From Pseudomonadota bacterium (lineage in GTDB: Bacteria; Desulfobacterota; Syntrophorhabdia; Syntrophorhabdales; Syntrophorhabdaceae), in the NCBI GenBank assembly GCA_026388275.1, contig JAPLKB010000030.1:1-64000 (forward strand): a stretch of 64,000 nt of DNA, given 5' to 3'. Each line of letters begins with the position of its first letter. Position 1 is the first letter of the stretch. Positions 41,764 to 48,486 of the stretch are shown piece by piece. A program made the translations under genes and the position numbers. The notes under the pieces were generated by a model. That model ran no database searches, was not told where the DNA came from, and worked only from the letters and a program-made list of their open reading frames with translations.

Positions 41764-43017
41764 TTATTTTCGTAGGTAAAGAAAATCGACTTTGCCACGT
41801 GCCATCATGCAGGAATGGGTAAAGCCATATTTTTTGATGATAGCAAGGGCTTGATCTGCCTCGGTTTTGTTTGTGCCGAAATCGAACAATGAACGATCGC
41901 TGTCAACAACCTTCCAATTACCTTTGATTTGCCGTACATTTATTGTAGCTGGATTGAAGGACAGGCAATCCTCACCGCTGAAAGTGCCTGCGGGTGCAGC
42001 ATTTCCCGTAAGCATATAATGAAAAGAAGGCCTCGGACTACCTACAAAACATGATTGGTTCAATGTATAATGCTTAATTATAGCCAGAGAATTCTCTGCT
42101 TCAATCTTATCGATACCAAAACTTAATAGTTTGCTGGGGCTGTCAATGATGCTCCAAACGCCCTGAATCTGCTGAACTACGGCTGTCGCAGGGTCAAAGG
42201 AGACACAGTGTTCTTGTGCGGTTTCGGGCAGTTCATTCAGGCTTGATTGCGGAATAACTGTATTCATGGGTAAGGCCCCTTTTTGGCCTGGTTGAGGAGG
42301 TATAGGGAAAATGTCTGGGCCTTGCCCACTCTTAGGGGGTGGCATCAAAGGAAAATTGCCTGTTGCAGGCTGCCCTTTTTGGTCCTGCCGGGTTATCGAA
42401 AGTCCAGTCGGCATGGGTTCTTTGCCCTGGAGTTGTGGTCCGGAAGAATCTATCGGAGCTGTCGCCTGCACCTTTTTGATCTCCTGTTGACTAAGAGCAT
42501 CTTGCTGTTTGGAATCTGCCTGATTTGTACAACTGCCCCGGAGAAAGGCAGCATTGGATCGGATCTTCGCGTTGATGGGATAAACGACCTCGATTAATGC
42601 CCATTCGTTAAATGTGGAGGGCTTGGTGGAATCACCTATCTGCCATGTATGTGTTATTTCTTTTCGCTCTTTCTTCTTAAACGTGAGAGCTATAGCCTTC
42701 ATAGGTGTATTATCACTGCGAACTATTTTGTAGAACACTGTCATTGGCTTGTTAGCATAGATTTGACCTTTCAGAATGAAAACTGCAGGGCATGAGCCCG
42801 TATATGTGAGAGGGATTACATTCAGATCCGCAATAACGATGATCCCGCGGCGCTTTATGCGGGGGTTCATATATGGCTGCTCTTTTGTTGGCATTTGTTG
42901 CACAACAGGTTTTTCCGGTATATTCGATTTTTCCTGGGAGTATACATCTGCCGTAAAGCCCATAAGCATCATGCATGTCAAAAACATAACATCAATCATT
43001 AAGCTTTTTCTCTTCAC
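41764..43017 (-). CDS. Secreted protein with a duplicated C-terminal Cys-rich domain
   Basis: A 417-residue protein with a signal segment (about 1-27, ending VYS). The N-terminal third is a beta domain with two Cys (TGSCPAVFILKGQIYANKP ... RGSCTNQ). The middle (about 185-275) is Pro/Gln-rich and unordered. The C-terminus has two related units of about 65 residues: one starts CVSFDPATAVVQQIQGVW and contains NQSCFVGSPRPSFHYML, the other starts CLSFNPATINVRQIKGNW and contains THSCMMARGKVDFLYL. Each has a Cys pair likely to form a disulfide. Function unknown. It runs convergent with cusA, 11 bases apart. Confidence 0.7.
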   Translation of the reverse strand: MKRKSLMIDVMFLTCMMLMGFTADVYSQEKSNIPEKPVVQQMPTKEQPYMNPRIKRRGIIVIADLNVIPLTYTGSCPAVFILKGQIYANKPMTVFYKIVRSDNTPMKAIALTFKKKERKEITHTWQIGDSTKPSTFNEWALIEVVYPINAKIRSNAAFLRGSCTNQADSKQQDALSQQEIKKVQATAPIDSSGPQLQGKEPMPTGLSITRQDQKGQPATGNFPLMPPPKSGQGPDIFPIPPQPGQKGALPMNTVIPQSSLNELPETAQEHCVSFDPATAVVQQIQGVWSIIDSPSKLLSFGIDKIEAENSLAIIKHYTLNQSCFVGSPRPSFHYMLTGNAAPAGTFSGEDCLSFNPATINVRQIKGNWKVVDSDRSLFDFGTNKTEADQALAIIKKYGFTHSCMMARGKVDFLYLRK

Positions 43018-43480
43018 TGTGCATCTCCTCGGTTATATTTCGTGAATCTATTTTACGTTTATTCTCAATAATTCTAAGACCTCGATAAGCCGTTGTCAAT
43101 TTTTTTGAATGCTTTGGATGTAGCGTTCGGTTGTTGTAAGTTTTTCATTACCGAGAATTTTCTATATCGATGCTATTAGGGACTCTTGTATCGTCAAGAA
43201 CCGATGCGGCAACCCTTGTGTATCCGGGAAAACATGGAAGAAGGCGATAGGTGAGATAACTATGGTGATGCACATCTGATAAAATATCAGGCTTCAAAAC
43301 TGCGATATTTGCCCCACCATTGCCACATGCAGATCGTGTAGTTTTCTTAAGAATTGGTACAAAACAATATTGATATCCCTTCGTACTTTATTGCCCCGCC
43401 GAGTCAATACCGCGTCCGCTTGCTTCGAAATGGTTCCATATTCTTGCCTTTGATACCCCGTCCGCTTGCGGCGGGGTGAT
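43018..43480. other. Spacer with REP-like palindromes
   Basis: No gene seen. The spacer separates the duplicated-domain gene (start at 43017, leftward) from the cyclophilin 3' end at 43481, so its left part should hold a promoter for the former. Its right part carries the GATACCCCGTCCGCTTGCGG-type palindrome at 43452-43489. Confidence 0.5.
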
Positions 43481-43489
43481 TCATTTCAA
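43452..43489. repeat. REP-like palindrome, copy 1
   Basis: GATACCCCG...CGGGGTGATTCATTTCAA. The pattern GATACC(C/T)CG-loop-CGGGG(N)3TTCATTT recurs at 45231-45268, with related forms at 45136-45170 and 10737-10773. It overlaps the cyclophilin 3' end and may act as its terminator. Confidence 0.65.
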
Positions 43490-44092
43490 CTTTCCGGCGC
43501 TGTCTAATATTTTGTTCCATTTTTCGAGCTGATCCTTGTACTTTTCTGCTAATGCAGTGTAATTTCCCTGTATCGTGATATTTGTGATTTTATCCCCTGC
43601 GACAATGCCTCTTACTACCTTCATATCTTTGATGTCCACAACCTCTCCAAAAATAGTATGTTTATTGTCAAGGTGTGGAGTTGGAACATGGGTGATAAAA
43701 AATTGGCTCCCGTTTGTGTTGGGACCGGCGTTTGCCATGGAGAGGATGCCTGCTCTATAATGTTTCAGACTTGAAGAAAATTCGTCAGCAAATTCGTACC
43801 CGGGACCTCCTGTACCATTTCCTAAAGGACATCCTCCCTGAATCATGAAGTTTGGTATAACCCTGTGAAAGGTGAGGCCGTTATAAAAGCGCCTCCTTGA
43901 CAAATTAACAAAATTAAGAACAGTCAATGGAGCTTTGTCCTGGAAAAGGTTCAAGTTGATGTCACCCTTTGTTGTATGGATTGTTGCTGTCAATTTATTT
44001 TTATCAAAGTTTTTATCGTCCGCAAAAACTTCTGCATTAAAAAGAAATGATAAAACCAGCAATGCTGAGCACAAAACCAATATTCTTCTCAT
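43481..44092 (-). CDS. Periplasmic cyclophilin-type peptidyl-prolyl isomerase
   Basis: A 203-residue enzyme from the ATG at 44092, which has GGAGG about 10 bases upstream; the frame reads up to a TTG at 44113. A signal peptide ends near FADD. The cyclophilin core includes [42 protein letters not shown] and [12 protein letters not shown], giving the catalytic Arg/Phe/Gln set of the PpiA class. A C-terminal helical tail ([17 protein letters not shown]) extends beyond the core. It stands alone, with REP DNA at its 3' end. Confidence 0.93.
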   Translation of the reverse strand: MRRILVLCSALLVLSFLFNAEVFADDKNFDKNKLTATIHTTKGDINLNLFQDKAPLTVLNFVNLSRRRFYNGLTFHRVIPNFMIQGGCPLGNGTGGPGYEFADEFSSSLKHYRAGILSMANAGPNTNGSQFFITHVPTPHLDNKHTIFGEVVDIKDMKVVRGIVAGDKITNITIQGNYTALAEKYKDQLEKWNKILDSAGKLK

Positions 44093-44195
44093 TTTTAAAT
44101 GTCCTCCTATCAATTACAAATATTTTGCTGATTATAAAGGCATAATCTCCTTCTGTCAATAAGTTAGCGACACACGCCCCTTCGGACATTTGTTA

Positions 44196-44229
44196 CTGAG
44201 TAACTTTAAAATAGTGTTAAGTTACTCAG
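44196..44229 (-). terminator. Hairpin downstream of the dnaJ-like gene
   Basis: CTGAGTAACTT at 44196-44206 pairs with AAGTTACTCAG at 44219-44229. It lies just beyond the leftward dnaJ-like stop and before the cyclophilin gene. Confidence 0.55.
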
Positions 44230-44261
44230 AAGACACAGCAATCAGGCGTCTATGAAAAATC

Positions 44262-45053
44262 TCAGGCTTTGAGGTAATTTTTTATTTTCTGCAGGAAGGG
44301 CAGGGCAATATCAACCTTCAAATAGAGATCGCCCGGTGCAGACGGGCCTCCATTGCTGTGCCCTAATCCCTGCAAACGGATCTTCTGCCCATGGGTTACA
44401 CCGGGAGGTATGGTAATGAGAAGATTTCTGGAACTCTCTTTGTCCTTGTAAGGTATTTTGCCCCCTTCTTTCGCTTGTAAGATGGTGAGGGCCAACTGGT
44501 CGTACCTGTCCCTTCCTTGCTGCGTCTGAATTCCTGTAATCTTTTTAAAGGCATATCCTGCCAGTTTCTGCAGAAACCACGGCACAATTCCTTTTTGTAT
44601 GCCTTGCACTCCCTTTTGCATATGGCCGGACCATACAAAACCCCGTCCAAAGATGTTTCCTCTTCTGAATTCAAAGGTGCGGTAGCCGGATCCATAGGTT
44701 TCTCTAAAGACATCTTCAAAACCCCTGAATCCGAATGACCGTGAGATCTCCTCAAATAGCTGATTAATATCGGACCCTCTGAATATATCTTCCTCGGAAT
44801 GCCTGTCCCGGAATCTGTTATATGCAGAATTACCATAGGTTTGTCGGAGATCGTCGTACTGTTTGCGCTTTGTCTGATCGGACAGTACAGCGTAGGCTTC
44901 GTTTATCATTTTCATCCGTTCTAATGCATCCGCACCACCCCCGTTTCTGTCCGGGTGATACTGAAAAGCAAGGCTGCGGTAAGCCTCCTTGATCTTCTTG
45001 GGTGAGGCATCTGCTTCTACATAAAGAATCTCATAATAATCTTTTTGTTCCAT
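44262..45053 (-). CDS. DnaJ-like (J-domain) co-chaperone
   Basis: A 263-residue protein. The J domain (1-70) carries the DnaK-stimulating HPD at 33-35. A Gly/Phe/Arg-rich linker follows (GFRGFEDVFRETYGSGYRTF). There is no zinc-finger domain. A short C-terminal domain resembles DnaJ CTD (LLITIPPGVTHGQKIRLQGLG and GDLYLKVDIALPF). The layout is closest to CbpA/DnaJ class B, but the central region (about 130-190, with a hydrophobic GIVPWFLQKLAGYAFKKI) is unusual and may touch membrane. It has its own promoter. Confidence 0.88.
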   Translation of the reverse strand: MEQKDYYEILYVEADASPKKIKEAYRSLAFQYHPDRNGGGADALERMKMINEAYAVLSDQTKRKQYDDLRQTYGNSAYNRFRDRHSEEDIFRGSDINQLFEEISRSFGFRGFEDVFRETYGSGYRTFEFRRGNIFGRGFVWSGHMQKGVQGIQKGIVPWFLQKLAGYAFKKITGIQTQQGRDRYDQLALTILQAKEGGKIPYKDKESSRNLLITIPPGVTHGQKIRLQGLGHSNGGPSAPGDLYLKVDIALPFLQKIKNYLKA

Positions 45054-45076
45054 AGTCTCCTTATAAGTAATTACTC

Positions 45077-45106
45077 AGTATACCTTAAATTTAGACTCTG
45101 TCTCAA
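45077..45106 (-). promoter_or_regulatory. Promoter of the dnaJ-like gene
   Basis: On the minus strand TTGAGA (45106-45101) and TATACT (45082-45077) are 18 bases apart. The -10 is followed by a start at 45053, with AAGGAG about five bases before it. Confidence 0.6.
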
Positions 45107-45135
45107 GTCAGAAGCATCCCCTGTTCAATCAAATT

Positions 45136-45268
45136 GATTCCTCGAAGCCTTGCTTCGGGGTGACCACATTCCCTCGCCCCTTGAGGGAGAGGGCAGGGTA
45201 AGGGGGGATAATCATGATACCCATTCCTCTGATACCTCGCAGCTCTGCTGCGGGGAGGTTCATTTGGA
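45136..45268. repeat. REP-like palindromes, copies 2 and 3, with a Gly-rich tract between
   Basis: GATTCCTCGAAGCC...CTTCGGGGTGACCACATT at 45136-45170 and GATACCTCGCAGCTCTGCTG then CGGGGAGGTTCATTTGGA at 45231-45268 are both stem-loops of the REP-like type. Between them lies the GAGGGAGAGGGCAGGGTAAG tract, a sequence type often repeated in genomes of this group. No gene is present at 45054-45346. Confidence 0.65.
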
Positions 45269-45346
45269 GTTGTATAATAATGAGGTTAAAGGCAGCGTGT
45301 ATCTGCTTTAAGTAAATATATCGGACATTCATTTCACGAAAACCGA

Positions 45347-46105
45347 CTACGTCAAATCCTCGGTAAATCTCTCCCGGAGAAACTCGTAGATTTTGTTTCC
45401 AATAGACAGACCGAGGTCAATGAACTCCGGTCCAAAAACTCTGCCAATATGGGATAGAAATGTGTCTTTAATACGTGATATTCCCTCCATCCCCTCCAGA
45501 AACTGCGGAATAATAGCGGCGATTGACACCCGGGAAAATCGGAGCATTTCCCAAAGCGTCACTATGAAATTGTCCGGTCCCCATCGGAACTTGTCCGCAT
45601 CATACAACGTATCGCTGAGAAGCTTGCCTATTGTGGATGTTATGATCGCGGGCTCAACAAATGCCTCGTGATTTGCGATAGCCTGGACAACATACTGCCT
45701 GTCCCCCTCTGGTACACCAAGATTATCAAGCAATGAACCGGCAGCGATGGCGCCTGCTTCTGCGTGATTTTGATCCCCCCGTCGCATGTCGTGGAGAAGG
45801 CCGGCAACATGGGCCAGGACAACAACCTTATTTGCATCAGAATCTTCCAGGCCGATCTTTGCCCCTTCTGCCAGTACAAGGGCTCCTGCTTCTACAGCAA
45901 CCCTTTCCGCATGATCCAGCCCATGACCGGGGTTCCGGGCGAGGTCCTGTGCAATGATCTTGCGGCAGATGGCGACGAGGGGCGACTGCTGATAGATCCT
46001 GTGTGATTCGGTAAGTTCCGCAGCACAGGTTTCGTAGAAATGCGGATCCGGAAAAGAAGCGGCGATGTTTCGCGCAGAGTTCATCATTTCGTCATAGATA
46101 TCCAC
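45347..46105 (-). CDS. HD-domain metal-dependent phosphohydrolase
   Basis: About 252 residues from a GTG at 46105 that has AGAGAGGA upstream; the frame is open to an ATG at 46156. The HD motifs are visible: GHGLDHAERV (first His and the following His), the central LLHDMRRGDQNHAEAGA with the HD pair, and a later Asp in TLYDADKFRWGPDN. HD proteins hydrolyse nucleotides or cyclic dinucleotides; the specific substrate is unknown. It is a single gene. Confidence 0.85.
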   Translation of the reverse strand: MDIYDEMMNSARNIAASFPDPHFYETCAAELTESHRIYQQSPLVAICRKIIAQDLARNPGHGLDHAERVAVEAGALVLAEGAKIGLEDSDANKVVVLAHVAGLLHDMRRGDQNHAEAGAIAAGSLLDNLGVPEGDRQYVVQAIANHEAFVEPAIITSTIGKLLSDTLYDADKFRWGPDNFIVTLWEMLRFSRVSIAAIIPQFLEGMEGISRIKDTFLSHIGRVFGPEFIDLGLSIGNKIYEFLRERFTEDLT

Positions 46106-46271
46106 TCGTTTGTCCTCTCTGGAGCTGAAGCAATTCCAGTATCTCGCTATCTGCAAACTCTTAACGATATTGAGTGTTCGGCTCAGATTGTTGCTCCAGT
46201 CTCTTCTCTATATATGTCTGCTCTATGTATATCACAATGAAAACTAAATTTACCAATTATTAAAGCCACCT

Positions 46272-46299
46272 ACGAATGCGCACACTGCGTGGTTTCCCA
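46272..46299 (-). repeat. Inverted partial copy of the dispersed repeat
   Basis: Read on the minus strand it is GGAAACCACGCAGTGTGCGC, matching the core AAACCACGCAGT(G/A)TGCATT of the copies near 2.5 kb and 48.3 kb. It lies just 5' of the ParB-like fragment. Confidence 0.55.
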
Positions 46300-46395
46300 G
46301 AGGCATGGATTACCAGGAGAAAGAGGGGCCATTGCTTCCCAAGGTTATTTCTTTTCTAAAAAACATTCCTCATCCTGCCGCTCAGAAACCGGGTC

Positions 46396-46929
46396 TTGAA
46401 TCCATCCCGGCGACCCGAAACTCTCTCGGAAGAAATCGTTACAACAGTTGTAACGATTTCTGAAATCTCTGCAAAGTCAACAAGGACAGTGCTTAGCACG
46501 ATATCACTTTTAAAACTGGTTCCTAAAATTCAGGACGTAATTGCCAGTGGAAAACTTCCTGTTTCACAGGGATATCTCTTTGCCGCTAACCTTGGAAGTC
46601 CTGACTTTTTTATCATATTTGATGAAATAATGGAGACGCCTGTAACCTATATTAAATTAGAGAAAATGCTTACCGCGTATAAAAGAAGAAAACCGGAATC
46701 AACAGACCCGAAACCAATACCAATGAAAATAAAAGTTGCAAGCATAGAGGCCGCAAAGACATATTTTGAAGAAAAGACCGGCATGTACACAAAAAATGAT
46801 CTTCAAACACTTGCTGAAGAACTTAAGACTTTCCTTGCTTCAATAGAAAAGCAGATTGAGACTGCCCCGGAGATTGTGCCAATAAAACCGGTGAAACAAC
46901 CGGGTAAAAAACCTGTTCCGCAGGTGTAA
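46396..46929 (+). pseudogene. ParB-like partition protein fragment (N-terminus missing)
   Basis: A 177-codon frame, with TTG at 46396 as the only early start. It contains a ParB/Spo0J-type HTH (TISEISAKSTRTVLSTISLLKLVPKIQDVI), the follow-on ASGKLPVSQGYLFAANLGSP and a helical C-terminus, ending in a Lys/Pro-rich tail. The N-terminal ParB CTPase (GERRxR) domain is absent. It is therefore the C-terminal two thirds of a ParB/KorB-like protein: either a truncated gene or a small DNA-binding protein kept on its own. A 31-bp palindrome lies inside. Confidence 0.55.
46431..46461. repeat. 31-bp perfect palindrome inside the ParB-like frame
   Basis: AGAAATCGTTACAAC (46431-46445) and GTTGTAACGATTTCT (46447-46461) are exact inverted complements around a single A. 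The repeat also encodes EIVTTVVTIS in frame. It has the look of a partition site or operator. Confidence 0.8.
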
Positions 46930-47134
46930 AGATTAATGCGTGCAAGCAGCTTTGCTGTTCCTTGAAAGATAAGGATTATCAATAGAAATGTGTCTTCATT
47001 ATTGGTATGGTGATTTATAGCACCTACAAGTCAATAGCCCCAGGGAATGACGATTACCATTTGAAGTATTTGCCAGAATTGAATATGATTAACCTAATGA
47101 AGAAAAAGTTGAAAGATTAGGAAAGTTCAATAAA

Positions 47135-48184
47135 TTGCATAAACAGCCACTTATATATATCTTTATTTCGGCTGCCCTCTTTGGAATCAGCCCACCCTTT
47201 GCCAAGCTACTTATGAAAAGTATCCCTCCGGTTGCTTTAGCTGGACTTCTCTATTTAGGGGCATTTGTAGGACTCTCTCTATATTCGATGATTCGGGGAA
47301 TAGTTTCTACCGAAAAGGCAAGAAGTGCCAACCTAAAAAAGGAAGATTTTCCGTGGTTGTTCGGCGCTATACTTTCAGGCGGAATTATAGCCCCGATATG
47401 CCTGATGTTCGGATTAAACCGGATTTCCGGTTTTACCACCTCGTTGTTGCTGAATCTGGAAGGGATTTTTACGGCAATCATTGCCGTTATTTTGTTTAAG
47501 GAGAACGCAGGAAAGAGATTGTGGCTGGCGTTAATGTGCATGACCGTAGCGGGGGTGTTCTTAACTTGGGATTCAAGCCAGGGCAAGTTTAATCTAATCG
47601 GGCCCTTTTTGGTCACTCTTTCAATGATATTCTGGGGTATAGATAATAATTTGACCCGAAATATCTCAACAAGAAATCCGATACAGATCGCCCGCATTAA
47701 GGGATTTGTGTCGGGTTTAGTATCTGTATCACTGGCATATACGTTCGGGATGAACATTAAATGGGATTCAACTATTGTTTATGCTCTTTTGCTGGGCTCT
47801 TTCAGTTATGGTATCAGCCTTGTGTTTTTTATCAAAGCCCTCGAAGGATTAGGCTCTTTTAGAACAGGTATATTTTTCAGTTTGGCCCCTTTTATTGGTG
47901 CTGTAGCTTCACTCATATTGCTTCAAGAATGGATCGGTTGGGTAATGTTTCCTGCAATTATACTCACGATCGCTGGTGTCTGGCTTATAAGTACTGAAAA
48001 GCATTCACATCTGCACTTGCATCAAGAGGAAATTCATACACATTTGCATAATCACAAAGATGTTCATCATATACATGAACATATAGAAACTGTTCATGAG
48101 CCACATATACATGAACATAAGCACCTTGAAGAATATCATGTTCATTCCCACTGGCCAGACACACATCATAGACACGAACACTAA
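47135..48184 (+). CDS. EamA/DMT-family transporter with a His-rich C-terminal tail
   Basis: A 349-residue inner-membrane protein. It has ten hydrophobic helices in two EamA repeats (FGISPPFAKLLMKSIPPVALAGLLYLG; PFLVTLSMIFWGIDNNLTRN). The tail (about 288-349) is extraordinarily His-rich: HSHLHLHQEEIHTHLHNH, HHIHEHIETVHEPHIHEH and onward to the C-terminal HHRHEH. Such tails bind Zn, Ni, Co or Cu, so a metal-linked role is likely. The start is TTG at 47135 with AGGAAAG upstream. Substrate unknown. Confidence 0.88.
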   Translation: MHKQPLIYIFISAALFGISPPFAKLLMKSIPPVALAGLLYLGAFVGLSLYSMIRGIVSTEKARSANLKKEDFPWLFGAILSGGIIAPICLMFGLNRISGFTTSLLLNLEGIFTAIIAVILFKENAGKRLWLALMCMTVAGVFLTWDSSQGKFNLIGPFLVTLSMIFWGIDNNLTRNISTRNPIQIARIKGFVSGLVSVSLAYTFGMNIKWDSTIVYALLLGSFSYGISLVFFIKALEGLGSFRTGIFFSLAPFIGAVASLILLQEWIGWVMFPAIILTIAGVWLISTEKHSHLHLHQEEIHTHLHNHKDVHHIHEHIETVHEPHIHEHKHLEEYHVHSHWPDTHHRHEH

Positions 48185-48294
48185 TCGCCGTCTAATATAT
48201 CAGAATAAATTTTAAAGATTACTGCATATCATATATTCTAAACAATATTGATGAGTTGTGAATTACAGGAAGCAGCAGTGCATTTAAAACTAAA

Positions 48295-48413
48295 CCACGC
48301 AGTATGCATTTCGGGAAGAAAGCAGTGCCTTTGGCGAAAACCACGTAGTATCGAATTCAGAAAGTTGCTTGTACCTCAGGAAAAAACCACACAGTGTGTA
48401 TTTCGGAAAGAAA
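48295..48413 (+). repeat. 46-bp-period degenerate tandem repeat (three units)
   Basis: The cores start at 48295 (CCACGCAGTATGCATTTCGG), 48341 (CCACGTAGTATCGAATTCAG) and 48387 (CCACACAGTGTGTATTTCGG), exactly 46 bases apart, each preceded by AAAA. The 48369-48413 block matches 2493-2536. The spacer 48185-48486 holds no gene; it lies between the converging DMT and kinase genes. Confidence 0.7.
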
Positions 48414-48486
48414 TGCCGGTCAGGTGAAAATTGTATCAATAAAAAACGTGATAGAAAATAAATTAGTTTTAAAATCACAATCCCAC

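Noticed and set aside
48295-48413. Possible CRISPR array
   Set aside because: The period is 46 bp with degenerate units, which leaves spacers too short and not distinct, and no cas genes are present.
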